Notes: generated by a model not told the origin, from the letters alone. A stretch of 64,000 bases of DNA from Punica granatum (GCF_007655135.1 NC_045127.1:9743001-9807000), one strand, 5' to 3'; shown: positions 35,119-46,330, numbered from the stretch's first letter. Translations and numbers: made by a program.

Positions 35119-35463
35119 ATGGAGCTCGATCTCGATGCACATTGTCCTCTTAATATGCCCAACGGAACCCAATTACCTTATAGCGAGGGTGGCGCCAAGA
35201 GTCACTTCGTCTTCTACATGCATGCCGTGTCGAGCATAAACGCAGAGCAGATGAAGTACTCGGTTGTGAGGAGGGCCAAATTGAGCTTCTGGAGAAGAGC
35301 CGAGGCTCCAATGGTAATAATTTCTGCAAAGGAAAGAGAGGCAACACGCTTTATGTGCATACTAGGAAGATGCATTCAAGATGCTACTGAAACGGAATGG
35401 GTCATGGACAAATACGGCCCGATTGGTATGTCAAATTATCTCGCCCGCAAGGATTTTGTCTAG
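35119..35463 (+). CDS. Hypothetical short frame, possibly an exon fragment
   Basis: A 114-codon frame starting MELDLDAHCPLNMPNGTQLP, with SHFVFYMHAVSSINAEQMKY and KLSFWRRAEAPM. A candidate splice donor (GTAATAATTT) follows the codons for EAPM at about 35313, so only the first 65 codons may be real exon. No known domain. It lies between the Tat element and the receptor kinase and has no partner elsewhere in the window. It may be a remnant. Confidence 0.25.
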   Translation: MELDLDAHCPLNMPNGTQLPYSEGGAKSHFVFYMHAVSSINAEQMKYSVVRRAKLSFWRRAEAPMVIISAKEREATRFMCILGRCIQDATETEWVMDKYGPIGMSNYLARKDFV

Positions 35464-35992
35464 TTAATCATCGCTAGTGATGAGTATGGAATGTAGCTGT
35501 GATGTGTTCTAATGTTGAAATAATTTATGCAGATTATTGGATTAAATCAATCTTTTGTTTTTGATGTTATGCTGAATTCCTTTCAGGATGTTGCAGTATT
35601 AATTTCTTTGTTTTGTTTATTCAACCAAAATCCTTAATTACGAGCACAGAAATATATAGATCATTCCGAAATGTTTCTGTTGCTAAGAAGAATAGAAACT
35701 AGCGAGTAAACATCCATTCCTACACGCATTAAGGTTTCTGCCTATGCACACGCATAGTATTCACCTTAAATATCAGCTGCATGAAACCGATCAATCAAAA
35801 GCCTCTGTAGTACCAATTCACAAATGAAATTCTAAAAGCTTACTGCAGAATTTTAGTCAGACGAAATTAGCTACAAAATACACATCTAATGAGCCATGCT
35901 TTCCGCTTATTGCAAATATCAAGATTCCAGTCTGAGGAGATTATAGGTTTTGCGCATATAATGAGGCACAGTCCACAAGTATAGACTTGGGA
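35464..35992. other. Intergenic, 3' side of the receptor kinase
   Basis: AT-rich, no frame of note. It probably includes the 3' UTR of the minus-strand kinase gene. Confidence 0.5.
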
Positions 35993-38488
35993 CTAGATTT
36001 CAGCCTCATCTGTACAGCGGTGGAGTATCTCGACCACTTGGCTCATTGTGGGTCTGTCATCTTTGTCATCTGCAACGCATTGAAGGGCCACTGCGACCAG
36101 AACCTCGACCTTCTTCACATCATATCCACCTTCTATGGAGTGATCGACGATCTCTTCGATCCTTATCGCCGTTGGAACTTCTCCGCTCATCTTTTGTTTC
36201 ACCCAAGAAGTCAGCCCTCGGTTCTCTGTCTCGCCTCTTGCGCTGGTATCCAGCACACCTACCCCCGGGCTCCGCCCTGTGACCATCTCTAGCAGTACAA
36301 TCCCATAGTTGTACACATCAACCTTGGACGTGATTGATAGGTTGTAAACCCACTCCGGTGCCATGTAGCCCCGAGTGCCTCTAATCTTAGAGAAACTTGA
36401 ATGTTTTACGTCCCCGCGGTTTAGAAGCTTGGAGAGCCCAAAGTCTGCCACTTTGGGTTGGTAATTCAAGTCCAAAAGAATGTTCTGAGGTTTCACGTCG
36501 CAGTGCAAGACCCACTCCAAGCACTCCTCATGTAAATAAGCAAGTCCCCTCGCCGCCCCGACTGCAACATCTAGCCTCTTTCCCCAGTCTAGTGTGCCTT
36601 TGGATAGGTTCTCGGCCAATGAGCCGTGCTCCATGTACTCATAGACTAGAAGGCGGTGCTTCCCCTCAGCACAGTAGCCCCATAGCTCAATCAGGTTCAT
36701 GTGATTGAGCCTCCCAATAGTGCTCACCTCCGCGAGGAACTCGTCCTCTCCGTGAAGGCTCATCTCATTAAGCCGCTTCACCGCTGCAATCCAATCACCC
36801 GACAGGATTGCCCTGTAAACGCTCCCTACGGCCCCTCTTCCAATTTCTTCCCTGAAATTCCGTGTAGCCTTTCTAAGCTCGGCGTATGTGTACCTTCTGA
36901 ATCCCATAGCAGCAAGATGATACCCCTGCCTGGCTTCACCTTTCGTTTTTCGTGTCCCAGTTACAAAACATAGCACAAGGAGTACCATTAGGGCCTCAAA
37001 TCCTGCAATCACCACCGCCAAAATCAGCAGAATCTTCAACAGCGTGTCACTCTTATGGCTTCTGGAATATACTCTGTGTAGCTCAACATCCTTCGAACTG
37101 TGTGAGCAATTCAAGGTGGAAGATTCCTGCTGAATTTGGTCAGAGGACAGTATGGCTTTCGGCAACCTGAAATAGATGTTGCCAATATCAGCGACCGAGG
37201 CATATCCGTTCAATAGCAAGACCTTAGGGTAACAATTATGCTGGCCATTCTCCTCTTGAAATTTGAAGTGAAATTTGCCTTGAAATTTGTACTGAAAACC
37301 TTTGCAGTTGCACAACTCCAAGCATTTCTTTTTGCATTGATTCAAGGTGTAATTCGGGTAGTAGGCCTCATCGTAGCCATAGAAATCCATGTGTGGAAAA
37401 CGGATGAATTCGGTCTCAGGATCAGGTAACTTGCAGAAGCTCTCGAACTTTGGCTTGCATCCCTGAGACCAATCGCTAAGGTTCTTCCTCTCATATCCTG
37501 GGGCACAAGAGCAGCTCCTCCCGGATCTTGCATTATACTGGCACACGGCATTGGGCCCACAAATTCCATGTATCTGGCAGGGTGTGTCGATTGCCTGCCA
37601 CGAGACAGCCCACTCGCCACTCTTCAACAGGCTATACAGGAGGACATTTCCATCAAAGTCCAACGTCAGCCTTCTTCGATTTTTCTCCCCATAATCGGAA
37701 GCCAAAAAATTCCAATCGTCGGACGAGGTGAAGTTGCCAAGAGAGTCTAGCAACGCCACCCGACTATCATTGTATGTGGTCCTCCCAGCATCCCAAGGAA
37801 GTCGGTCAGGACGGGGCCAGTATAAGCTCGATATCTCAGGGCCACTGTAGAGGAGCTGGAGGACATTATCATAGTCAAAAAAGAGTTTGTAGTGGCCTGA
37901 GGAGATATTTCCACCGGATCTGGACGAGACAAGCTCGGTAAACTGGGTGAACTTCTGTTCAGGGAGAAGCGTATTGGTTGGGTGATCAAAGCTCTGCCAC
38001 ATGACTGTATCATCTCTTGGCCTAGGGCCAGAGCTACGAAGTATGAGGTTTCCGGAGTCGAGAAGGTGCAACCCAACATAGGTGGCTGATGAAGATGAGG
38101 CTATGTCCGTGGACCAGACAACCTTGTGGCCGGCATCAATCAAGAAAAGATTTCCATGCTTGTCGAGGATGAGCTTTGAGTGTTTGCCGTTGACTGGTTC
38201 GTCTCGATTTGCCATCCAAACGATGCAGTCATGCATGCAGGATTGGTTACTGAACCATACAGCAAATGAGTAAGCATTACGGCCAACTCGGTGAAACCCA
38301 GCGAAGAAGACACCATTTGGGGATCTAAGGACGTCGTCTGGATCGTCAACAGAGAGGGCGGAGCCTCTACTGAGAAAGCCATCCCGGTGAACTAAAGATG
38401 ATGAGGTTAACGAAAAAGAGATAGCGAGGAAGAGGAGAACTGGAATGAACAATGATGATGAGAAGAAGGAAAATATTGTGTTTCTCAT
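35993..38488 (-). CDS. G-type lectin S-receptor-like Ser/Thr kinase (ZmPK1-like)
   Basis: An intact, intronless 831-residue plasma-membrane receptor kinase. Signal peptide at about 1-30 (hydrophobic FIPVLLFLAISFSL). B-lectin domain at about 45-155 (VWMANRDEPVNGK, HLLDSGNLIL). S-locus glycoprotein region about 200-315, EGF-like 304-330 (CQIHGICGPNAVCQY), PAN-like 352-440 with clustered Cys (CKKKCLELCNCKGF), membrane segment about 485-508, kinase about 545-822. The kinase has the glycine loop GRGAVGSVYR (550-559), Lys571, HCDVKPQN with Cys before the catalytic Asp664 (a non-RD kinase), DFG 682-684 and APE 710-712. Length and domain order fit the ZmPK1-like group, with members implicated in defence and self-recognition, but the ligand is unknown. 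The start is chosen for its signal peptide and for the TATA box 60 bp upstream. No lesions are seen. Confidence 0.93.
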   Translation of the reverse strand: MRNTIFSFFSSSLFIPVLLFLAISFSLTSSSLVHRDGFLSRGSALSVDDPDDVLRSPNGVFFAGFHRVGRNAYSFAVWFSNQSCMHDCIVWMANRDEPVNGKHSKLILDKHGNLFLIDAGHKVVWSTDIASSSSATYVGLHLLDSGNLILRSSGPRPRDDTVMWQSFDHPTNTLLPEQKFTQFTELVSSRSGGNISSGHYKLFFDYDNVLQLLYSGPEISSLYWPRPDRLPWDAGRTTYNDSRVALLDSLGNFTSSDDWNFLASDYGEKNRRRLTLDFDGNVLLYSLLKSGEWAVSWQAIDTPCQIHGICGPNAVCQYNARSGRSCSCAPGYERKNLSDWSQGCKPKFESFCKLPDPETEFIRFPHMDFYGYDEAYYPNYTLNQCKKKCLELCNCKGFQYKFQGKFHFKFQEENGQHNCYPKVLLLNGYASVADIGNIYFRLPKAILSSDQIQQESSTLNCSHSSKDVELHRVYSRSHKSDTLLKILLILAVVIAGFEALMVLLVLCFVTGTRKTKGEARQGYHLAAMGFRRYTYAELRKATRNFREEIGRGAVGSVYRAILSGDWIAAVKRLNEMSLHGEDEFLAEVSTIGRLNHMNLIELWGYCAEGKHRLLVYEYMEHGSLAENLSKGTLDWGKRLDVAVGAARGLAYLHEECLEWVLHCDVKPQNILLDLNYQPKVADFGLSKLLNRGDVKHSSFSKIRGTRGYMAPEWVYNLSITSKVDVYNYGIVLLEMVTGRSPGVGVLDTSARGETENRGLTSWVKQKMSGEVPTAIRIEEIVDHSIEGGYDVKKVEVLVAVALQCVADDKDDRPTMSQVVEILHRCTDEAEI

Positions 38489-38547
38489 TGCCTTGGAATT
38501 ATTGGGGCTTGCAGGCTGTGAATTGAAATGCTGCAGACTACCTGATG

Positions 38548-38555
38548 CTTTTATA
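38548..38555 (-). promoter_or_regulatory. TATA box of the receptor kinase
   Basis: Minus strand TATAAAAG, about 60 bp upstream of the kinase ATG at 38488. Position and sequence fit a plant core promoter. Confidence 0.6.
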
Positions 38556-38559
38556 TCTC

Positions 38560-39848
38560 CATTTCACCCCTGTGACCACTCAACTAGAAATTGACATTGC
38601 GTGAAATATCATCTGGTGAGGTCGTTGTGTTAGCATCGCAAGCACATGTTATATGCCATGTTATTGGCTGAGTTTCGTCGTTTACACGCCAACTGGCATA
38701 CATCGCGCAATACTCCAAACATTATTTCTTCATCATTTCGTCGCTTAATTAAGAGATAAATCTATAAGAGATTCGCATTGAGTCTATCTAGTTGGTGCTC
38801 ATTTCATGCATGTCGGAGTCAATGCTGTAGCATCAGATTTTGGTTGTCTCCTAGGAGGCCAGTTATCCGGGCCAGTCTCAGCTCAGGTGCGTCCAATAAA
38901 CAGCGACTATATGACCAATCGTGTATATTTTGATGCGCCCAACTTGCATATCACTTGCAAGGTTGTCTACATCAATCATCAATCGTGTATTGCAGGTGAT
39001 GCTATAACCCCGACTTGACGTCGGGTACCTGGCACTAGGAAATTTCTACCATTCCTTACGCGGACGACGGTTCCATGCCCCCCAAATCCGAGGAAAAAGG
39101 AGCTAAGGAACTCTTCACCAAAGGAACTGTAGAAACTTCCCCGGGAACAAATAATACATTAAGTGATCTTATATTATAGATAAGAATCATAACATCGAAC
39201 TGAGCCAAAAAAAGAAAAAGGAAAGAAAATCATAACATCATGCGTGGGATCATTTAAGTGTAGATTTTTCTGAGAAGTAGTTAAATTAACAGTAGATTTT
39301 GATCCGAAATGGTTAACGTTTCCTAATGAATTATCAAATCTCCATCTTCTTGATATTTCGCATTCATGTGAATAAAGAAAGATGAGATCAGACGTGGAGG
39401 GAACGGCACTGTCAAAGTCAATAGACCGAACTAGAGTGGAAGTTCACCAGATTGGAAGACTTTTCTTTGGATCCCTCTAAAACTTGATATTTCACCATTT
39501 TTTCTACGTCCGATAGCTTTTTGACATAGTATCTATCGATAAATCAACTTTTTGTGATTGAAGAGTCATCCCACTACAACAGCTTGTAGAATGCCGAATA
39601 GGAAATTGAAATTAAGGCACATCATCATGTAACTTGATCGATCTTTCTGCTTCGGGGCTAACACTGGATTACCTTTAAACTCTATATAAACCGATTGTTG
39701 TTTTCTTTCTCTTATTTTCCTTCTGGCAGGTGTTGTCAATGTGAAGAAGGTTAGTTGTTCCCTGAATCAGCAAACGCAACATCGTGATATTAAATAAATT
39801 TCATATATAAATAAATAAATAAATATATATAAATATTCAATAAAAGAA
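38560..39848. repeat. Copy C, first part: kinase upstream region shared with copies A and B
   Basis: 38640-39170 matches 1410-1920 and 46420-46930. 39601-39848 matches 42660-42870, including TGAATCAGCAAACGCAACAT. No gene. 39170-39600 holds nothing recognised. Confidence 0.75.
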
Positions 39849-40708
39849 TGGAAAAAAGACAAAATTTCCCGTGTGGTTTGGAGTTGAGACAAATCGTACC
39901 ATGTTCTTTTGTTTGAGACAATTAACCCCCATGTGATTTGCTTCATTAGACATAGGGGTTTCGGCGTTAATTTTTTTTCATTTTCAGTCCTCAATCTTTA
40001 TCCTTTTAATCATTTTGGTTCAAAATCTTTTCTTTTATCATTCTTATCATCATCTTTTTGTTTTGTTTCATTTTAGTCCTATATAGAAAATCGAAAGCGA
40101 AGGAGTGGTCGAGGCCTCCAATCGGCCACCCCGACCCCGACCCCTCCACCGAGGTCGTCGGTACCCACAGAGGACGCCGGCAACCTCGGTGGAGGGGTCG
40201 GGGTCGGGATCGCCGATTGGTGGCCCCAACCCCGTATCGACCGAGGACTCTGAGTCGGAGTCCCCTGTCAATTCGGGGTTGGGGCCGCCAATCGGCGACC
40301 CTAACCCCTTCACCGAGGTTGTCGGTACCCACGCAGGACGCCGACGACCTCAGTGGAGGGGTCGGGGTCGCCGATTGGTGGCCCCAACTTCGAATCAACG
40401 GAGGACTCCGGATCGAGGTCCCCAGTCAATTCGGAGTTGGGGCCACCAATCGGCAACCCCAACCCCTCCATTGAGGTTGCCAACATCCTCCGTGGGTACC
40501 AACGACCTCGGTGGAGGGGTCAGGGTCGTTGATTAGAGGCTCCAACCCCGACTTCCCTTTCGATTTTTTTTATAGGGCTAAAATGAAACAAAATAAAAAG
40601 TTGAGGATAGGAATGATAAAAGAAAAAAATTTAGAATCAAAATGATTAAAATGTTAAAGATTGATGATTAAAAATGAAAAAAAATAACACCGTAATCCCC
40701 TATGTCTA
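39849..40708. mobile_element. Foldback (MULE-like) element with GC-rich core, right end truncated
   Basis: The left end is GGAAAAAAGACAAAATTTCC; the sequence reaches a GC-rich core (40100-40560) and then its complement (TTAACACCGTAATCCC-type arm). It is the same family as 47456-48185, which has intact ends. The right arm stops after CCCCTATGTCTAA at 40708. The core holds reiterated GGGGTCGGGGTCGCCGATTG in both orientations, so frames run through it on both strands; these are not genes. Confidence 0.7.
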
Positions 40709-41886
40709 AATACGTGCTAGTATATGCTATATGAATATTTATCTAGCCGTATAGATACGTGCTAGTATTAAAAATAATTATCAAATATTGAAAATTGATT
40801 CCGATTTCATATGTGGTGAACCAAACAGAAACAAATGTCATTGAATTCCGATTCCTTATCAAACCAAATAAAAAGAAAAATTTGTCATTCTATTTCCAAT
40901 TTCATCCCATTCCATCTCATTATGATACATTAACTGCATCATGCCATAAACTTTATTTATCACTCATTAAGATACATTACCTGCATCATGCCATAACTTT
41001 TACTATTGATAAATAGGAAGAATAAATCTCATATTTTGACCTTGGGCTCATATACTAATATCTATTATTGTAGTTAGCAACATCATATGACTTGGAAGCA
41101 CGCGACTCTTTGTTATGTGGAGCTTGAAGGTTTTGCTACACGCGAATCTTTATTATGTGGTTCTATCTAGCACGGTTAAACCTGGTCTTCGAAATAAGTA
41201 TGTTCCGCATTTATTTCAAAGAAACTATATACGTGGTACTTGTGGAAACTTCAACCTAATGCGCATGCAGTTTCAGCAATGCTCGGACATGTGAAAGAGA
41301 GGTTGCACCCAAATTATTGCTCTAAGCCCGTCGTATTCACCTTTTAGACTATTGATGATATAGAAACTAATCCTAAGTCCTTCTAGTGAGTGCAGATCCG
41401 TGAATTATGCAGGTGCACGTACGAAAAACCTGATTTTCCGAAAAAGTTTTAATGTCTTAACACATTATTTTTCAACTTCTAATATTCAATCATGGATCGA
41501 TGAGGTTTTTTTAAAAAAATTTAATTTAAGACACCTGTATATGCAATAACGATTAATTTATTATTTCTCTTAAAAAAAACAAAAACAAAAGACTTGATCA
41601 CTACTCAGAGAATTTACTTTCTCATCAATGGAATGATGTTTGCCGGCTGAATTTGCGCACTGCAAAGTTTTTAGTAGCGGAAGCTCTTCTATATAGACCG
41701 GTCAATTAGTCGACCCATTGGAACAAATGCAGCTGCCAATTAATGATGGTCAGGAATTCGAGGCCCTGCCAATTCTATCCTCAGTATTTACCATTTCCAT
41801 TTCCTCTTCCTCGTAGACTTCGGTATTACTAATAATCCGCAATTACAAGGTCAGTTACAGGACCTTCCTAGCGTTCTTTTATGTTC
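40709..41886 (+). repeat. Copy C, second part of the duplicated segment
   Basis: Matches 43205-44252 of copy B and 1-1000 of copy A, including GCATGCAGTTTCAGCAATGC (41264) and TTTGCCGAAAAAGTTTTAAT-like sequence. Truncated at the right by the Copia fragment, after CAGGACCTTCCTAGCGTTCT. No gene. Confidence 0.85.
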
Positions 41887-42664
41887 ATGAGGTAGAATAG
41901 CATATTTTGCTGCCACCTCTTGAAGTTCAACGTTCTCGGGCTTTTCGACATGTTCACAAGAACCATCGAGGGAGTAATCACATTTTGACTAGCCAAAAGG
42001 TTAGGCCACATAGGAGCAAGGTCGGAGTCAGTAGTCTGACTTCCGTTAGTCGCATCCCCATCGTTCCCCAACGCCATTCAAATTGTTCAAAATAGAAAGA
42101 TCTGTTTCAAGATTGTAGGAAATAATTTACTCGTAATAAGTAACAAAATTGAATGACAATTCGAATAGCAAGTTGTATGCTATAAAATTAAATGAATATC
42201 ACTAGTATAAGAATTTAGAAAATCAAACCGATACAAGGACGAAGCAGGAAGATCGGAAGACGCGAGAAAGCCGAGTCCTGTGTATCACACAAACCCTTTG
42301 AAACATATTCGTCCCCTCAGTGCGTGCTTGAGGTCACGTAGGCGTCTGTTTCCCAAGATAAAATGGCATCCTGTGCAACTAGCAGCACAAGCTATCTACA
42401 CCCCAGCGAACTAGAAAATGAAGCTGAACACTCTCACTTAACTATTCAATTCTCTTCTTTTTGTTTGTCTTGTCTGTCTTGTATTCAAGAAATGAGGGGA
42501 ATGTCCAATTTATAGACAATCGAAGATGGTGTCCTTTCAATTCGCACCCGTTCAATTCAATACACTCATTTCATTATTTTCTCATTCACGATTCACCATC
42601 CAGTACATTCATTTCATTAATTTCTCATTCACGAACCACCATTAATTTCATTATTTTTCCAACA
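41868..42664 (-). mobile_element. Truncated Ty1/Copia element (LTR plus start of gag)
   Basis: Minus strand begins TGTTGGAAAAATAATGAAAT at 42664, a Copia-type LTR start. A frame starts at ATG 42077 (MALGNDGDATNGSQTTD) and includes NFKRWQQNMLFYLMNIKER, a sequence typical of Copia gag N-termini. It is cut at about 41880, where copy C resumes. The LTR inner end and primer site are not clear. No protease, integrase or RT is left. Confidence 0.65.
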
Positions 42665-42877
42665 ATCATGTCACTTGATCGATCTTTTCGCTTCGGGCTA
42701 ACACTGGATTACCTTGAAACACTATATAAACTGATTATTGCCTTCTTTCTCTTACTTTCCTTTTGGCAGGTGTTGCCAATGTGAAGAAGATTAGTTGTTC
42801 TCTGAATCAGCAAACGCAACATCATGTTATTAAATAAATTTCATATATATTTTTTAAAAAAAGGATAAAAGAATTTA
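42665..42877. repeat. Tandem copy of 39601-39848
   Basis: It repeats the 39601-39848 region and leads directly into the foldback element below, in the same way that 39848 leads into its own foldback element. No gene. Confidence 0.75.
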
Positions 42878-43195
42878 GGGCAAATTAAAAACAAACCCAA
42901 ATTTTGTAAAAAGTCTCAATTTTGTCCTAAATTTTGTTTTGTAACAAAAAAACCATAAGTTTTCTAAAATGTCTCAAAAATGACCTCCGTTATAACTTCC
43001 GTCAATTTTTGTTGCTAATGGTGGGTCCCTTTAACAGTCCACGTAGGTCACACGTAGGCAAAAATTGACGGAAGTTATAACGGATGTCATTTTTGAGACA
43101 TTTTAGAAAACTTATGGTTTTTTCTGTTACAAAACAAAATTTAGAACAAAATTGAGACATTTTACAAAGCTTGAGTTTTTTTTTGTAATTTACCC
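42878..43195. mobile_element. 318-bp foldback MITE with 9-bp target duplication (MULE type)
   Basis: Arms of about 140 bp are near-perfect inverted repeats: the left begins GGGCAAATTAAAAACAAACC, the right ends TTTTTTGTAATTTACCC. The centre has TGGTGGGTCCCTTTAACAGT. Flanks are AAGAATTTA at 42869-42877 and 43196-43204, a 9-bp direct duplication, which points to Mutator-like transposase. No coding sequence. Confidence 0.88.
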
Positions 43196-43865
43196 AAGAA
43201 TTTATTGAATTCTTTATATATGCTATATGAATATTTATCTAGCCGTATAGATACGTGCTAGATTTCTTAAATTCTTTGTAATATGAATAATTAGTGAGCC
43301 GCATGAATACTTATCAGTTGTTCACTTGAAATATTAAAAAAATTATCAAATATTGAAAATTGATTTCGATTCCATATGTGGTGAACCAAATAGAAACAAA
43401 TGTCATGGAATTCTGATTCCTTATCAAACCAAGGAAAAAGGAAAATTTGTCATTTTGTTTCCAATTTCATCCCATTCCATCTCATTTCATTACATTAACT
43501 GCATCATGCCATAACCTTTACTATTAATGAATAGGAAGAATAAAGTTCATAGTTTAACCTTGGGCTCGTATACTAATATTTGTTATTGTAGCTAGCAACA
43601 TGATATGACATGGGAGCTAGAAGTGGGGCTTGAAGGTTTTGCTATACGTGACTCTTTATTATGTGGGTCTATCTAACACGGTTAAATCTGGTCTTCGAAG
43701 TAAGTATGTTCCGCATTTATATCGAAGAAACTATATATGTGGTCCTCGTGGGAACTTCAACCTAATGCGCATGCATTTTCAGCAATGCTCGGACCTGTGA
43801 AGAGAGGTTGCCCCCAAATTATTGCTCTAAGCCCGTCGTATTCACCTTTTAGACTATCGATGGTA

Positions 43866-44252
43866 TGCAAGTGCACGTACGAAAAACCTGATTTGCCGAA
43901 AAAGTTTTAATGTCAAAAAAACACATTATCTTTCAACTTCTAATATTCAATCATGGATCAATGAGAGTTTTTTTTATTATTTAATTAAGACATCGTACAT
44001 GCAATAATGATTAATTTATTATTTCTCTTTAAAAAAAATAAAAAGAAGAGTTTATCACTACTAAGAGAATTTACTTTCTCATCAATGGGTGTATATGTGA
44101 TGATGTTTGCCGGCTGAATTTGCCCACTGCAAAGTATTTAGTAGCGGAAGCTCTTCTATATGGACCGGACAATTAGTCGACCCATTGGAACAAGTGCAGC
44201 TGAAAAGTTCATAGGCGGTGGCAAATAGAACGACCACGCCTGTACCATCACT
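43866..44252 (+). repeat. First of two local copies flanking LTR insertions
   Basis: Repeated at about 45326-45733 with the same order (GTACGAAAAACCTGATTTGC through CACTCGAGCTTCATGA). Copy A has only one version (448-848). The two local copies flank the Copia and Ty3 LTR pieces. Confidence 0.8.
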
Positions 44253-44392
44253 CGAGCTTCATGACTAGCCGCCAATCACTTTGTTGATACTTTGAGAGTT
44301 TGCACTAAAAAATGGTTCAATCTGCGAACACCACTTCTTTATGCATGATCGTTGTGTACTTGTGTTATGGAATTAGCAATCTAATGGGGGAT
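44253..44392 (+). mobile_element. 3' tail of a Copia element before its LTR
   Basis: Short remnant leading to a polypurine-like AATGGGGGAT (44383-44392) placed directly before TGTTGG. No readable protein domain. Confidence 0.5.
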
Positions 44393-44927
44393 TGTTGGAA
44401 ATTATAAATTGCAAATTCATTAGATTTTATTAATGGGTCACTTAGTGTGATTCATGAGTACTTGGACGAATTCGGGTTACGAAGTGAAGGTTCATTCATT
44501 CAATGGATACATTTGAGTGCAAGACAAGTAATGTATATGGAAGTGTCTACATTAACTAAGTATTCATGTAAGATCATTAATTTCTTATCCATAGGTGATG
44601 TTCCATCTAAGAGTTACGTCCAATATGAAGGGTTCTGACTCTTTGATAGTGTCCATTGAGTGCATATAAATAGAGACGCTATAGTACTCAAATAATTATT
44701 AAGAAAATTTCAAAAATCAGAGTGAGAGTTAGGGAATACCTCGATTTTGCCTGTTGAAGGAATTTATAAGGTTTCGTTGTATCTCGGGAGGACCTTTGCC
44801 TTAACCCTCTAGCAGCTTTGTGTGGGGGCAAATAGTTCTCTTTGAAAAGCGTCATTCGCGTCTCGAATCCTATTGTGTTAACCCCACATCGCTTCCGGAT
44901 CGATCGTCTCCACCCATTTTCCCAACA
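44393..44927 (+). repeat. Copia-type LTR, 535 bp
   Basis: Starts TGTTGGAAATTATAAATTGC and ends CATTTTCCCAACA, matching TGTTGG...CCAACA ends. A TATA-like ATATAAATAGAG is at 44664-44675. The polypurine-like tract just before it means it is the 3' LTR of a lost element. Confidence 0.75.
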
Positions 44928-45307
44928 ACAATTTTATGTTATTTTGGCATTTTTGCAATTTTTATGGAATAGTTTATTTTAGAGAATACTTTATTTCCTT
45001 GGTTATAATTTCGTTTTGCAATTTTTAGGAAATAGTTTATTTTAGAGAATATTTTTATTTCCTCCGTTATAATTTCGTTTATCCTATTTAAGCGATGTAA
45101 GCCCTAGAGCTAAAGTAGTTGAGTTGTTTTTGGATTATTAATAAAAATTGGAGCTTTCGTGCTCTTTGCCCAATTCTTGGATTTGTTCGAGTTGGATGCC
45201 AATTACCTAGGTATTCGAAGAATCAATAGGAGTTGAAGGTCGTAGTTCCGGTATTCGTGCGCGAATCAATGGTTCTGTAACAGGTTACTCGCGTGTACGC
45301 TGCGTCA
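44928..45307 (+). repeat. LTR fragment of the gene-capturing Ty3 family
   Basis: Matches the right portion of the LTRs at 57876-58321 and 59628-60073: CTATTTAAGC, GAGCTTTCGTGCTCTTTG, GGTATTCGTGCGCGAATCAA and the end GTGTACGCTGCGTCA. Its left part has been lost and it abuts the Copia LTR end. Confidence 0.75.
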
Positions 45308-46021
45308 CTTCTAGTGGGCGCAAATCCGTGAATTATGTAGGTGCATGTACGAAAAACCTGATTTGCCGAAAAAGTTTTAATGTCAAGAAAACACATTATC
45401 TTTCAACTTCTAATATTCAATCATGGATCGATGAGAGTTTTTATTATTATTTAATTAAGACACCCGTATATGTAATAATGATTAATTTATTATTTCTCTT
45501 TAAAAAAAAAGAGTTTATCACTACTAAGTGAATTTACTTTCTCATCAATGGGTGTATATGTGATGATGTTTGCCGGCAAAAATTTGCCCACTGCAAAGTA
45601 TTTACTAGCGGAAGCTCTTCTTTATGGACCGGACAATTAGTCGACCCATTCGAACAAGTGCAGCTGAAAAGTTCATAGGCGGTGGCAAATAGAACGACCG
45701 TGCCTGTACCATCACTCGAGCTTCATGATCCCATTTAATGATGGTCAGGAGTTCGAGGCCCTGCCAATTCCATCCTCAGTATTTACCATTTCCATTTCCT
45801 TGTAGACTTCAGTATTACTAATAATCCGCAATTACAAGTACAGTTACAGGACCTTCCTAGCGTTCTTTTACGTACCCTATCTAAAAGCAGAGCCTCCGTC
45901 GTCAACCACCAATAGGTTATCATCTCATATACCGATTGGTCTCTGCAAATTTTATGGTGATAATCTCGTATATTGATTAGTTAATATCTTCTCTCTTTTT
46001 CCTTTCTTCTCTTTTGTGCAG

Positions 46022-46108
46022 CAGTGCGCAGATCCTCCAGCAGATATAGTTGATGATGATCTTTCCAAGAAGCTGGAGGATGAGCTTAGGATACAGCCTG
46101 ACCACTGA
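46022..46108 (+). pseudogene. Isolated terminal exon of an unidentified plant gene (copy B)
   Basis: Same exon as 1138-1224, preceded by CTTTTGTGCAG. Reads QCADPPADIV to ELRIQPDH and stops at TGA 46106-46108. Only one residue differs from copy A. The gene is not recognised. Confidence 0.45.
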
Positions 46109-46245
46109 AGCTTGATGGCATATAGAGGGCAGGTCAAATTATCGCCTGTAATCGTAAGGATCTTATTTCTAGTAAAAATGGAAAATATATTTTGCCAATG
46201 TAGTGTCTGTCTAGTATACGTAACGTTACTGTCATTTGTTTCAAT

Positions 46246-46330
46246 CTTGGCCTTGGAATTATTGGTACTTGCAGGTTGTGAATTGACAACTCAACTAGAA
46301 ATCGACATTGCATTAAAAAGATCATTTTGG
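46246..46330. other. Remnant of the receptor-kinase upstream region
   Basis: CCTTGGAATTATTGGTACTT, then TGCAGGTTGTGAATTGA and CAACTCAACTAGAAATCGAC, match 38491-38610, the DNA just upstream of the kinase ATG. The match begins 3 bp from the start codon and no kinase coding sequence adjoins it here. In copy A only a few bases of this remain (about 1374-1388). Confidence 0.7.

Noticed and set aside
36046..37731. Plus-strand frames opposite the receptor kinase
   Set aside because: Shadows of the strong minus-strand gene with all expected kinase motifs.
40006..40536. Several overlapping frames on both strands, rich in Arg, Pro and Gly
   Set aside because: They come from the GC-rich reiterated core of a foldback element and have no consistent partner at 47667-47973.
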